Of a stretch of 41,667 bases of DNA, positions 30,302-38,899 are shown piece by piece; positions within the stretch are counted from its first letter, which is position 1; the number at the start of each line of letters is the position of its first letter. The notes beneath the pieces were generated by a model. It saw only the letters and a list, made by a program, of their open reading frames with translations, was not told the DNA's origin and ran no database searches. The DNA comes from a virus, in IMG/VR virus record IMGVR_UViG_3300028400_000015, positions 1 to 41,667 of that record, one strand, 5' to 3'. Made by a program: the position numbers and the translations under genes.

Positions 30302-31879
30302 CTATACCAGGTGATCGTAAGTAGGTAGCAGCGTCGTATTGCCGCCGAATGCTTTTTCCGCGATGTAACGGCGTCCCGTCCGGTGGCTGCGCGCCTGTTC
30401 CGCCCAGGTGTGCCGTTCGCCGTTGTAGCCCTGGGCAAACTGCCGGATGGCGTCAGCGCCGTGGCACCCCCAGTTCTTCGCCGGGATTTGCCGCGTCACC
30501 TTGCCCACGGCATCCCAGGTCCACTCGTATGCCATTAGCGCGCGCAGCCCCTCAGCGCAGCCTTCTTCGTCGAAATAGCACAGGGAAAACGCCTTGCGCA
30601 TCAGCTCGATGCCGTCGTTCAGAACCCGCGGCTTCGGCACGACTTCTATGGGCCGCACCCCGGCGCTTTCCAGAATCTCTCGCCGAGATTCGCTGAATTC
30701 GCTGGAAATGTCCACCACCTCGACATCGTGCGGCAGAAAGTGCCTGCCGTAGAACCATCCGTGTTCTTCCTTCATTTCACGCAGCAGATCGGCGTAGTAG
30801 GTTAAATCGCGCAGGCGGTCCTGATGGTACTTCACGAAATGGTGCTTGCCGCTGACTTCCTGATGGAACCATATCGCCGTGTAGTCGTTGCGCCCCAAGT
30901 CCCAGAACGTATTGACGGGAACGCCGCGGGCAATCGGCAACTTCGTGATCCGGCCTTCGCGCCGCGCGTCGCGCAGCTGCTGGCCGTATATCATCAGTTC
31001 GGTGTTGCGCTCGAAGGCTTCCGCCGGCGTGGACGGGTATTCCTGCTTCATCTTGTCCGTCTGTTCGGCCGCCTTTTTCACGTACCAGTTCTTTTGCTTC
31101 CGGTTCAGGCTGATGCCGTGCTGTTCCTTGAGATCGCGGAAATACAGTTCCAGCTTTTCGTCGATCTCCACATCGTCTTCCAGCTTGTAATCTGGATGTT
31201 TCCACCACGGGAAGAAAAAGAATTTCCAATCCATCTTCGTGAAGACGGCCTTTTTCTGGTTCACTTTTTCCAGCAGGTCTTCGCCCACCTTGCACATTTC
31301 GTAGAATTCGCCGAAAGGCCCTTCCGCCGTAGATTCAATGAAGGCGATCTGCCCCGGTACAATGGTGTTCAGAGTTCCAGTGATGACTTCCTCGGCTTTC
31401 TCGGGGAACCGGGCGCACATCTTCCCGAATTCCGAAATATGCACATACTGGTAGGTGCCGGACCGTAGCGACGTGCCCACGCGAATTTTCGACCCGTTAC
31501 TGAATTTCAGCGACCGCACGGTGTCGCTTTCAGCCGTTATCATCGCGCGCAGGTCTTCCGGCAGGTTATCGTAGGCGTACTTGATCTTGTCCTCGAAGAA
31601 TTCTTCGGCGTCCTCCCGGTTGTGGGCCACGATGCCCATACTCAGGTTGTCGTTGAACAGGGCGCGGTCCAGCATGAATATCTGGATGAAGGTGGTCAAA
31701 CCCATTTGCCGCGCTTTCAGGATCAGGTTCAGATACCACATATCCGAGTAGAGCGCGCGCTGCGCCCAGTTCAGCTTGAACCGAATTTTCTGACCCTGCT
31801 TATTCTTGATGAAATACAGGTTGTTGAGCCGCCACCAGGGGTCGGTCAGCTTCACGGCGAGGGCAGTTTTCGCTCCCAT
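30302..31879 (-). CDS. terL: Large terminase subunit
   Basis: This 525-aa packaging motor and nuclease shows a Walker A-like KARQMGLTT (residues 55-63), a Walker B-like IAFIESTAEG near 180, and a C-terminal RNase H-like nuclease domain beginning FWDLGRNDYTAIWF near 325, with a later aspartate in HGADAIRQF. The enzyme cuts concatemeric DNA and pumps it through the portal. It directly follows the small subunit gene and precedes the portal gene. GGGAG precedes the ATG. Confidence 0.9.
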   Translation of the reverse strand: MGAKTALAVKLTDPWWRLNNLYFIKNKQGQKIRFKLNWAQRALYSDMWYLNLILKARQMGLTTFIQIFMLDRALFNDNLSMGIVAHNREDAEEFFEDKIKYAYDNLPEDLRAMITAESDTVRSLKFSNGSKIRVGTSLRSGTYQYVHISEFGKMCARFPEKAEEVITGTLNTIVPGQIAFIESTAEGPFGEFYEMCKVGEDLLEKVNQKKAVFTKMDWKFFFFPWWKHPDYKLEDDVEIDEKLELYFRDLKEQHGISLNRKQKNWYVKKAAEQTDKMKQEYPSTPAEAFERNTELMIYGQQLRDARREGRITKLPIARGVPVNTFWDLGRNDYTAIWFHQEVSGKHHFVKYHQDRLRDLTYYADLLREMKEEHGWFYGRHFLPHDVEVVDISSEFSESRREILESAGVRPIEVVPKPRVLNDGIELMRKAFSLCYFDEEGCAEGLRALMAYEWTWDAVGKVTRQIPAKNWGCHGADAIRQFAQGYNGERHTWAEQARSHRTGRRYIAEKAFGGNTTLLPTYDHLV

Positions 31880-31881
31880 GT

Positions 31882-32523
31882 TCAGCTCCCGTCAATGGGC
31901 GGCGGCAGGCCGTCCGTCTTGTTCGATGCCATTTTCAGGATGTCGGCCAGCTCGCCTTTTACGCCGTGGCTCACATCCACTTTGTCCCCGTATATCTTCG
32001 GCAGCAGCTTCGTGGCCAGCCATTTTCGCGTGTCGATGCGCAACCGGCTACGCTGCACCGTGTCGTTGTTCGGTACCCATCCGGTGAAATTCCCGGCGGC
32101 GTCGTAGGTCGGCTCCCAATCCTCGGAACGGTCATCCGCCAGGGTGATAATTTCCTCGATCAGCAGTTCGGCATAGACCCGCTTGGCGTAGTAGTACATT
32201 TCTCGGAAATCAGCCAGTTCCGGGTTCGCCAACCATTTCACCACCGTATTTGAGGATGGCATTTTCGGGTCTTTCGCGATTTCTTTCAGCGTCTCCCCGT
32301 GCATGATTCGCTCGCATATACGCCGCGCCACCGGGGCGCTGTAGGATGTCCCGACGTACTGGCGAACCTTGCTTCGCGGCGGGGGGCCGGCGAAGCTGGC
32401 CGGTTCGGGGATTCCCCGCTTGCCCGGCGTCAGGGCGTGCTGCTCCCCGTACTTCTCGAAAAATTCCTCGCTCGGGTACGGGTTCAGCGTAGGCCGCTTG
32501 TTTTGTGACGCCCGATTGCTCAT
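31882..32523 (-). CDS. terS: Small terminase subunit, Sf6 gp1-like
   Basis: This 213-aa protein recognises the packaging site. A helix-turn-helix region reads RRICERIMHGETLKEIAKDP and SNTVVKWLANPELADF. It is followed by YYYAKRVYAELLIEEIITLA and the signature RSRLRIDTRKWLATKLLPKI, familiar from Sf6-type small terminases. It sits immediately before the large subunit, and its start overlaps the holin stop as ATGA. Confidence 0.85.
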   Translation of the reverse strand: MSNRASQNKRPTLNPYPSEEFFEKYGEQHALTPGKRGIPEPASFAGPPPRSKVRQYVGTSYSAPVARRICERIMHGETLKEIAKDPKMPSSNTVVKWLANPELADFREMYYYAKRVYAELLIEEIITLADDRSEDWEPTYDAAGNFTGWVPNNDTVQRSRLRIDTRKWLATKLLPKIYGDKVDVSHGVKGELADILKMASNKTDGLPPPIDGS

Positions 32524-32939
32524 TGCTTCACCGTTCGGACAATATGCGCGCCGAAGAAAAACGCCCCGATACCGAGTACCAGATAGCTCATGGGATCATG
32601 GGTAGCGATCTTGAAAGCGTACTCCGACCAGTCCTGAAACCACGGATATGTGGCCAGGCTGAATATGAGGAAGAACACTTCCACGCGGATGATCCACAAC
32701 GCAATATCCCGCCGCGTTCGCGACCGCTCGGTGTTTTCGTCGGCCGTGCTGGCAAGGAATTTCGAGTACACGTTGGCCGTTTCCAGCATGAATTTCGCCC
32801 GTTCTTCGTCGGTGAAATTCTGTTCGTCTATCCATGTTCCGACCCCGCGTGCAACCTCCATGACGCGATCCGCGCCGTCCTTCGTGCCGATCCCGAATAC
32901 CGCCTTGACGCCGGTCCACAAGCCCTTGATGATGTTCAT
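32520..32939 (-). CDS. Holin, three-transmembrane (GTA-holin-like)
   Basis: This 139-aa protein has a charged helical N-terminal half (GTWIDEQNFTDEERAKFMLE, DENTERSRTRRDIALW) and two clear hydrophobic segments, ALWIIRVEVFFLIFSLATYP and SYLVLGIGAFFFGAHIV; a third weaker one may lie near the N-terminus. It resembles the holin family named for gene-transfer-agent release. It overlaps the endolysin gene by ATGA and is expected to let the enzyme cross the inner membrane. Confidence 0.7.
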   Translation of the reverse strand: MNIIKGLWTGVKAVFGIGTKDGADRVMEVARGVGTWIDEQNFTDEERAKFMLETANVYSKFLASTADENTERSRTRRDIALWIIRVEVFFLIFSLATYPWFQDWSEYAFKIATHDPMSYLVLGIGAFFFGAHIVRTVKQ

Positions 32940-33373
32940 AGTATGATCTCCACATGCCCGTAATCACGCAGGCGATGGTCGAGTGTGCTGCCGTCGCCGT
33001 CCCAGTCGCCGCCCCATCGTATCCGCACCCCAAGCTCGTTCGCGGATGCCAGAATCACGCCCGCCACCACGCAGAATATGCCGATGTCTTTCCACGGTAT
33101 CGCACCGTCGATCCACGGCGCAAAATCCACGGCTTCCGACATCGGCATACCGTTCGGCAAAGTCGCGTTGTGCTTCGATTCAGGCCACCGTTTCGTGCTC
33201 GCGCCCGTATCATAGAGGGTGTTTTGCGCTTCTTCGCCGCGCCAGCCGTGAACTATCGTGATGTCGTAGGGCGTGCGCAAAATGGCCCGTTCCATCACCC
33301 TTTTCAGATCGGGATGAACATTGTCCAACTTCGCTTTGCTACGTTTTCCGTAGGCAAATTTTCCCATTTCCAC
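32936..33373 (-). CDS. Endolysin, M15 L-alanyl-D-glutamate peptidase type
   Basis: This 145-aa enzyme is predicted to cut the peptide stem of peptidoglycan at lysis. Zinc ligands of the M15/VanY-like fold are visible: SKHN with His68, EAVDFAP with Asp83, and DYGHVEI with His140. The length fits T5-type endopeptidases. There is no signal peptide, so release depends on the holin encoded directly downstream. No spanin genes were recognised next to it. Confidence 0.9.
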   Translation of the reverse strand: MEMGKFAYGKRSKAKLDNVHPDLKRVMERAILRTPYDITIVHGWRGEEAQNTLYDTGASTKRWPESKHNATLPNGMPMSEAVDFAPWIDGAIPWKDIGIFCVVAGVILASANELGVRIRWGGDWDGDGSTLDHRLRDYGHVEIIL

Positions 33374-33380
33374 ACCCCCG

Positions 33381-33635
33381 TCAGCTGTAATATATCACCC
33401 GAATCGCAGCGAGTGCCAGCGCCGCCAGTTCATCGTCCGTGTAATCTTGCGGCAGCTCGATCTCGAATACATCCTCATCCTGCGCCGGCGCCGGTGGCAA
33501 AATCACCTTTCGGTACGGCTCCACACCGCCCGATCCGGCCCCTTTTTCGACCGCCGGCGCGCCGCCGGGGCAGGGCACCCATCCCAGGGTCCATGCTTCC
33601 TCGGCGCAGCTCGCCGTCCAGCCCTCGTTTATCAT
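33381..33635 (-). CDS. Small unknown protein before the endolysin
   Basis: This 84-aa protein has a tryptophan/glycine-rich start (MINEGWTASCAEEAWTLGWV), a proline/glycine linker, and an acidic end with DYTDDELAALALAAIRVIYY. Its ATG overlaps the stop of the upstream virion-associated gene as ATGA. I do not recognise it; it may be an accessory of the upstream virion proteins. Confidence 0.65.
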   Translation of the reverse strand: MINEGWTASCAEEAWTLGWVPCPGGAPAVEKGAGSGGVEPYRKVILPPAPAQDEDVFEIELPQDYTDDELAALALAAIRVIYYS

Positions 33636-34207
33636 GGCGTTCTCTTGACCGTATGCGTGCCGTCGCCATTGTCGGTCTTGTCCAGGCTGCCGAAGGCGCC
33701 CGTGATCTTCGAGCGGTCACCCCAGTATTTGTTCGGGTTCAATTCGTCGAGGTCCATGCGCTTGTAAAGCATATCGACCCAGGCGTTGATCGCCGACAGC
33801 TTGGAATCCTGATCCGGTGACAGCCCTGATCCGGTGGACACGGTTTGCAGACCGGCCGAATTGGTCGGGATAACCTGCACCTGGTTCTGCACCAGAATCC
33901 CGTTCTGCACATCGAAAATGTTGTTGTTCGAGCCAATCAGGCGCACCGAATAGGCCCCATCCTCGTACTGCACCCGATAGCCATTGATGATCTCAATGGT
34001 CCGCGCGTAGGTTACGCCGGCGACGGTGACTTCGGTGTTGTGCCGATGGGTGCGCAAGTGCGTGATGCCGCCGGATGCTGCGTCCAGGGACAGCAGTTCT
34101 TTCCGAAACGCATCAGTGTCGTGATCGTAGAGGGTTCCCGTGACCGGCGTCAGGTCCGCCTTCGGCACCGTGATGATCTTGCTGGCCCTGTCGATGCTGA
34201 TCGCCAT
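33632..34207 (-). CDS. Conserved virion-associated protein, 191 aa
   Basis: This is a beta-rich protein with IITVPKADLTPVTGTLYDHD, YARTIEIINGYRVQYEDGAY and SVRLIGSNNNIFDVQNGILV, segments I recognise from structural proteins in many unrelated phages, usually in the same small cluster as its neighbours here. Repeated strand-turn units suggest a tail, fibre or capsid decoration role, but the exact function is unknown. The C-terminal part is helical (LSAINAWVDMLYKRMDLDEL). Confidence 0.65.
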   Translation of the reverse strand: MAISIDRASKIITVPKADLTPVTGTLYDHDTDAFRKELLSLDAASGGITHLRTHRHNTEVTVAGVTYARTIEIINGYRVQYEDGAYSVRLIGSNNNIFDVQNGILVQNQVQVIPTNSAGLQTVSTGSGLSPDQDSKLSAINAWVDMLYKRMDLDELNPNKYWGDRSKITGAFGSLDKTDNGDGTHTVKRTP

Positions 34208-34208
34208 G

Positions 34209-35963
34209 TCATTCGTCCTTCGTCAGTAGCGCCGTGACATCGGCGCCAGTGGAAGCGTTGATGACGAAATCCAGCGGGAACTGCTTGTAACGCGCCCCCG
34301 GGCTGGTCATCAGGCGCACCCACCCGTCTACCGGCTGATTCGCGCTCAAGGTGCGCGTGTCCGACACCTCGCCGTTGACATCGGTGGTGGTGTAGATAAT
34401 CGTGGTGCCCGCGGCCAGCGGCCCGCCTGACTTCGCTTTCAGGTACACCATCGCCCCCTGCAACAGGGCGTTTGTGCCGAATTCCTTTGCCGTGATCTTC
34501 GTGGTCACGGGCGATCCCGCGGGGATGTTCACCACACCGGGTCCGTCGTTCTTCACGCTGGGAATGGTTTTTCCCGGGGTCACGTTGATCGTCAGCGTCT
34601 GGCCTGACGCCACGTTGACCAGGATGGTTTCGTTGCCGCTGGTGCCTGGCGTGATCGGCTCGCCGGCGGCCTGTGACGGGTATCCGGTCACGTCGTTGTC
34701 CCACGCCATCGACACGGAAGCCGAGATCGTGCCCAGATCAACCGCGTGCCCGGTGCCGCCGGTATTGTCGAAGCTGTGCCCGCTGATCTTGTCCAGCGAA
34801 TCGGTGGTGATGAAGGCCGCGCCGGTTGCCGTGTTGTGCAGGGTAGTGGACCCGCCGCTGATCGCATCGTTCGCGGCGGTCAGCGTCACCGCGTCGCAGT
34901 TCGAGAACACCGGATCGGTCAGGGTGACGCCCCCGGGCACGATGGTTCCGCATTCGATGAACGAATCGGTGTCCGACGTGGTGTTGCCGTTGAATTTCAC
35001 CGAGGATGCGTAGACGTAGATCGAGCGCAGGGACGAAAAGCTGTCCCCGGCTCCCAGCAGCGACGCATCGAACTGGAACGGCAGGGATCGGGACACGCCC
35101 TTCCAGGTGACATCCGTGAAGTCAATCACCGTGGCCCCGGTGGTGCCGTCGGCAAAGGTCACGCGGTAGTAGTCCGCCGCCACCGAAGGCACGACGGTAT
35201 TCCCGCCGGCACCGTTGTTCACCGTCAGGTTGGCGAAGTTGATCGTAACCAGCGATTCTTTCAGGTAAGTGGTGGCCCCGGCCGCACCCCACGTCACCGG
35301 CCCTTCGACGAAGAAAGATCCACCGCGGTCGCGCAGCATGCCATAGTAGGCCGTGTCCGCGTCAGCGCAGTTCTTGAAGGTGATTTCGTCGCCAGACGTG
35401 CCCCCGGTAAAGGTCACGCCGTCGCCGTCGTTACCGATGCGGATGGCGTCGAGGTAGCAGTTTTGCAGGAAATCCTCACCCTTCGACACCGAGATATTCC
35501 CACAATAGCCAACCCGGGTGAGATTCCCCGTCAGGTTTGCGCCGAGGGACACCGCCGGGCGATCCGCGTCGTCCAGGTTCAGGATCACGTGGAACCAGTC
35601 TCCGAGGTAGCCCTTGTCCAGCCCCGTGACGTAGTAGAGCGATTCGTTCGCCCCGTCGCCGATGTAGAAGGACACCCCGCCCACGTTGACGTTGCGAATC
35701 GGGTAAAGATCGCGCACCCAGGCGTGCAAATGCTTCCCGACGCGAGCCGTGGAAGTCACGGCCGAATACATGCCGCGGAACTGGCTGATCGCGGTCGGAT
35801 TGGTCGGACCCACCGACCCGGCGTGGCCAATGGCCGCGCAGTTCGCCCCTTGCAGCTGGATCGCCGTTTCCGACGCCTGCGCGTTGCCTGTACCCAGCTT
35901 CGTCGGCGCCCCCGGGTCCAGGTTCAGATCGGTCAGCTGGCTGGTGAGCGTAGCGGTAGCCAT
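34209..35963 (-). CDS. Large beta-rich virion protein, 584 aa
   Basis: The sequence is dominated by short strands and turns with many G, T, N and D residues. A middle section resembles a parallel beta-helix or glucanase-like fold (NCYLDAIRIGNDGDGVTFTG, ITFKNCADADTAYYGMLRD). A C-terminal immunoglobulin-like part follows (AGTTIIYTTTDVNGEVSDTR, VDGWVRLMTSPGARYKQFPL). This suggests an exposed receptor-binding or decoration protein. No catalytic motif is evident. It lies between two other virion-type genes. Confidence 0.65.
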   Translation of the reverse strand: MATATLTSQLTDLNLDPGAPTKLGTGNAQASETAIQLQGANCAAIGHAGSVGPTNPTAISQFRGMYSAVTSTARVGKHLHAWVRDLYPIRNVNVGGVSFYIGDGANESLYYVTGLDKGYLGDWFHVILNLDDADRPAVSLGANLTGNLTRVGYCGNISVSKGEDFLQNCYLDAIRIGNDGDGVTFTGGTSGDEITFKNCADADTAYYGMLRDRGGSFFVEGPVTWGAAGATTYLKESLVTINFANLTVNNGAGGNTVVPSVAADYYRVTFADGTTGATVIDFTDVTWKGVSRSLPFQFDASLLGAGDSFSSLRSIYVYASSVKFNGNTTSDTDSFIECGTIVPGGVTLTDPVFSNCDAVTLTAANDAISGGSTTLHNTATGAAFITTDSLDKISGHSFDNTGGTGHAVDLGTISASVSMAWDNDVTGYPSQAAGEPITPGTSGNETILVNVASGQTLTINVTPGKTIPSVKNDGPGVVNIPAGSPVTTKITAKEFGTNALLQGAMVYLKAKSGGPLAAGTTIIYTTTDVNGEVSDTRTLSANQPVDGWVRLMTSPGARYKQFPLDFVINASTGADVTALLTKDE

Positions 35964-35967
35964 GCGC

Positions 35968-36300
35968 TCAATCCACGGCTACGAAATTGACGCCCGTTTT
36001 CAGCTGGTAGAGAACGCCCAGACCGCGCTGCACATCGGCCATCGCCTGCATCGCCTCGGCCTGATCCGCCGGCGGCAACGCAGCAATGAACGCATCCATG
36101 TCGTCGATCAGCAGCGGCGCCTCGGGCTTGTGCTTGTAGTAGCGCACCCCGTCGGCGTCTCGCCCGTACAACTGAACCTCGGCCGAAATGGCCGTGCGGT
36201 AGGGCGGCTCGCGCGACACGGAAACGTGCAGCTGGTTGTATTGCACATGGTCCAGCGTGATTGCCGGGATGCTGCCGGTTGCGTCGGTCTTGATGGCCAT
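35968..36300 (-). CDS. Small virion-cluster protein, 110 aa
   Basis: The N-terminal half is beta (ITLDHVQYNQLHVSVSREPP), the C-terminal half helical (DQAEAMQAMADVQRGLGVLY). GGGGAGG stands just upstream of the ATG, a very strong ribosome site. It is encoded between two large virion proteins and may be an accessory or chaperone. The family is not recognised. Confidence 0.65.
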   Translation of the reverse strand: MAIKTDATGSIPAITLDHVQYNQLHVSVSREPPYRTAISAEVQLYGRDADGVRYYKHKPEAPLLIDDMDAFIAALPPADQAEAMQAMADVQRGLGVLYQLKTGVNFVAVD

Positions 36301-36312
36301 GCCTGCCTCCCC

Positions 36313-38031
36313 TTATGCGTCGGACTGATGGATGATGGACACGCTGCCGCCGGACGACGAAAACGCGCTCGGCGAGATAAACTGCTTCTCGGGGGTTGTC
36401 CCGCCGTCGCGGACGACAACCACCAGATCGACATCCACCGATTCGTAAACCGCCGTGAAGGACTCCGACGTGGCCGTGGCCAGCTTGTCGATGTAGGTCA
36501 GGAACACGCCCTGGTTGACCGCCGCCGGCGTGGACGTGAAATCATGTGACACCGTGAAGGTGTTGGTCGTGCGGTTCACCGCGGTATAGTTCACCAGGAT
36601 GTCCTGCCCGGCATCGCTCACCACGCGCAGCGTGCCCGTGTCCGGGGTGGATTTCGGGATGGTATCGACAACGATGGCCGTTTCGTTGCCGGTCAGCGCC
36701 GTTTGCAGCGTCATCTGGTTCTTGTTGATGGCCGGGTTGCCTTCCGGGTCGGTGGTCGTACCGTCCCAGGGTGCCACCAGGATGTAGCTTTCGCCCACCT
36801 TCGCGTTCGTGATGACCCAGGTCTGCTGATCTTTCGGCAGGCGCTGGGTGTTGTTGAGATCGGTGAACTTGTCGCCGGCCAGAACGTCGGTGGCCACCAT
36901 GCCCAGGCCGTAGGCGGCGATCAGGCGGCTGCCGGTGGACGATCCACAGAACACCGGGCTGATTGTGCGCGAGGTGACGCCCGTGCCTACGGTCGCGGTC
37001 ACGGCACCCTGGGTGATCGTGTCGGTGTTCGACGGCGCCACGCCGGTCAGCAGCTGAATCCACATCTTGTCCACGCCGTTGTCGGCGAGGATTTGCGCGG
37101 TCGCGCCGTTGCCGAAGGTGACGGACGCTGATTCGTTGAAGGTGCCCCCGGCCAGGCTGCCGTAAGGAATCTCGTGCGTGATGCCGCGGAACAGCTCGCC
37201 GGACAGGCCGTAGAGGGTTTCCGCGCTGCCATCCCGTTGCAGATATTTGCAGTATTCATAGAAATCGTTTTGCGAACGGGTGGCTGCCTTGTCGAATGCC
37301 GAGTAGTAGGGTTCGCCGGTGCCATCGCCGTCGATGTCGATGGTGCCGTATCCCTCGGTGTTCGAGAAGTCGGATGCCGTGATCCACCCGGCCACGGTGG
37401 CCGTAGTGCTCGCGTTGTTCAGATCGGTGCCGTTGTCGAGGGCCAGGGTGTTGTTGCCTCGATCCGTGCCGTTGATCGTGAATTCCTTGTAGGTCTTGCC
37501 CCATTCCCGCGTGAAACCGATCAGGCGCCGCCCGTCGATGTCTCCACCAGCGGCGGCGTCGCTCACCAGAAGCAGGAACTGGTGCGAAATACCCCGGGTC
37601 GGGTCTTCGTTCACGCCGAGTCCGCTGGCCAGGTTCCACCAGTCGTTCGCGATCACGACACCGTTCTGGATCAGCTGAATCTTGATCCCCGAGTTGCCGT
37701 AGTTCACGATGCCGTCGTAGATTTTCTCGTTGGCCCCGCCCAGGTCTTCGACAATCGAGCCACCGTACAGGTGCTCGACGGCCGTGGTGGTCAGGGTGTA
37801 CCCGTTGATAAGCCGGATATACCGATCCGTCTGCCGATCCGACGGCAACAGGTCGGTCGCTTGCAGCTGGTCGTCGCCCGTCGAACTGGGATCGTCCGCC
37901 AGGTCGCTCAGCCATCGGTGCAGTTCCAGCACCGTCGCGTAGGAAGGGGCCGCGCCACCATGCGCATCCCCGATGTAGTCGATCACTTTGGTTGATCGCG
38001 TCACCGTCCAGTCGGCTGCTACGATGGGCAT
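36313..38031 (-). CDS. Conserved virion-associated protein, 572 aa
   Basis: The N-terminal region (DWTVTRSTKVIDYIGDAHGG, SYATVLELHRWLSDLADDPS, then DRYIRLINGYTLTTTAVEHL) is one I recognise from structural proteins in phages of several morphologies, where it is encoded beside relatives of the 191-aa protein above. The remainder is beta-rich with glycine and threonine. It is probably a virion surface or tail-associated protein; the exact role is unknown. GAGGTGACAAA precedes the ATG. Confidence 0.7.
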   Translation of the reverse strand: MPIVAADWTVTRSTKVIDYIGDAHGGAAPSYATVLELHRWLSDLADDPSSTGDDQLQATDLLPSDRQTDRYIRLINGYTLTTTAVEHLYGGSIVEDLGGANEKIYDGIVNYGNSGIKIQLIQNGVVIANDWWNLASGLGVNEDPTRGISHQFLLLVSDAAAGGDIDGRRLIGFTREWGKTYKEFTINGTDRGNNTLALDNGTDLNNASTTATVAGWITASDFSNTEGYGTIDIDGDGTGEPYYSAFDKAATRSQNDFYEYCKYLQRDGSAETLYGLSGELFRGITHEIPYGSLAGGTFNESASVTFGNGATAQILADNGVDKMWIQLLTGVAPSNTDTITQGAVTATVGTGVTSRTISPVFCGSSTGSRLIAAYGLGMVATDVLAGDKFTDLNNTQRLPKDQQTWVITNAKVGESYILVAPWDGTTTDPEGNPAINKNQMTLQTALTGNETAIVVDTIPKSTPDTGTLRVVSDAGQDILVNYTAVNRTTNTFTVSHDFTSTPAAVNQGVFLTYIDKLATATSESFTAVYESVDVDLVVVVRDGGTTPEKQFISPSAFSSSGGSVSIIHQSDA

Positions 38032-38035
38032 TTTG

Positions 38036-38410
38036 TCACCTCGCTGGGTACAGGATGATAATCACGGGAACCACACCGGCGCGTTTTACCGTACCTTCCA
38101 TGCGCTCGGCGTAGTCCAGTTCGTCGGGGGTGCGCGCCAGCATGGCGCAGACAGGCGTCTTTCCGGTTTCCTCGGCGTAGGCAATCGCCTGGCCGATGCA
38201 CTCGTACACCTTTGGCCGCTTTGCCCAGTCGAATTCCACGACGGCGAAGCGGGTTTCGCAGTCCGGGCGGATGCCGGACGGCAGGGCGGTCGGGGCGCCG
38301 CCCCAGGCCGCGCAGTGCTGATTCGAGTAGAAGGTTTCGCGCTCGAAGTCACCCGCCGGCCAGACGGCCGGGGCGGTCAGCAACAGCAGCAGTGACAGCA
38401 GCACGCGCAT
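38036..38410 (-). CDS. Exported PD-(D/E)XK-like protein
   Basis: This 124-aa protein has a signal peptide (MRVLLSLLLLLTAPAVWPA, residues 1-19). The mature part follows a pattern I associate with a PD-(D/E)XK-like family: RPDC (Asp50), AVVEFDWAKR (Glu59, Asp61, Lys64), then ECIGQAIAYAEETGKTPVCA. The active-site lysine position differs from the classical E-x-K, so activity is uncertain. Export of a nuclease-fold protein is odd for a phage. It is coupled to a LydA-like holin gene upstream. GAGGGAATACC precedes the ATG. It could act on periplasmic DNA, or on the envelope during lysis. Confidence 0.6.
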   Translation of the reverse strand: MRVLLSLLLLLTAPAVWPAGDFERETFYSNQHCAAWGGAPTALPSGIRPDCETRFAVVEFDWAKRPKVYECIGQAIAYAEETGKTPVCAMLARTPDELDYAERMEGTVKRAGVVPVIIILYPAR

Positions 38411-38419
38411 GGTATTCCC

Positions 38420-38749
38420 TCATTTCAGGCCGAGTTTGCTACGGACCGCTGATATTATCAAGTCCGCGAAGCGAACGCCGATCCAGCCGCCCACGCCGCC
38501 GGACGCCTTCGCCGCTTCCACCGAGTACCCGAGTTCGACGGTCCAGGTGTTCACCACCCAGCCGAAAAAGATCGCCGCCGCGCAGTGCAAGCACAAGGCC
38601 GCGATGTTGAATTTCCTGATTTTCTGCTGGATTTGCCTTGCGTAATCCAGCAGCCCCCCGATGAAAGCCGGAACCATGACCGGCAACAGCTCGATGACGT
38701 TCTTCCACGCCACGGCGGCCAGTGACACCGCCTCTTTTTCGTCGTTCAT
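38420..38749 (-). CDS. LydA-type holin family protein
   Basis: This 109-aa protein has hydrophobic segments NVIELLPVMVPAFIGGLLDY, FNIAALCLHCAAAIFFGWVV, and GGVGGWIGVRFADLIISAV, with the signature DYARQIQQKIRKFN between the first two. This matches the phage P1 LydA-like holin family. It would be the second holin-like gene in the genome, 5.5 kb from the endolysin. It is coupled by ATGA to a 33-aa membrane protein. Confidence 0.75.
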   Translation of the reverse strand: MNDEKEAVSLAAVAWKNVIELLPVMVPAFIGGLLDYARQIQQKIRKFNIAALCLHCAAAIFFGWVVNTWTVELGYSVEAAKASGGVGGWIGVRFADLIISAVRSKLGLK

Positions 38750-38847
38750 GCCGACAGCACCCCTCCAAAATACAGCGCCAACAGGATGAATATCGCGATG
38801 GATATTACCTCCCTGACCAGTAGCCCGATCAGCTTTTTTGTCCGCAC
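38746..38847 (-). CDS. 33-aa membrane peptide, first gene of the late operon
   Basis: The translation begins MRTKKLIGLLVREVISIAIF and ends ALYFGGVLSA, giving one transmembrane helix after a basic N-terminus. The GTG start at 38845-38847 is preceded by AGGG; the stop overlaps the holin start as ATGA. Small membrane peptides next to holins can act as holin partners or antiholins, but this is inference. Confidence 0.65.
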   Translation of the reverse strand: MRTKKLIGLLVREVISIAIFILLALYFGGVLSA

Positions 38848-38855
38848 TGTCACGC

Positions 38856-38888
38856 CCTTTTCACTGTGTCACCTTTTCAGTGTGCCAC
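38856..38888. repeat. Tandem 16-bp direct repeats before the late operon
   Basis: CTTTTCACTGTGTCAC (38857-38872) is followed immediately by CTTTTCAGTGTGCCAC (38873-38888), two mismatches in 16. They lie 10-41 nt upstream of the first late start codon, where an activator or repressor of late transcription could bind. Confidence 0.85.
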
Positions 38889-38899
38889 GGCCCGCTCCG

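Noticed and set aside
14539-38031. A diversity-generating retroelement, as in BPP-1-like podoviruses
   Set aside because: No reverse transcriptase gene and no template/variable repeat pair was seen near the fibre or virion genes.
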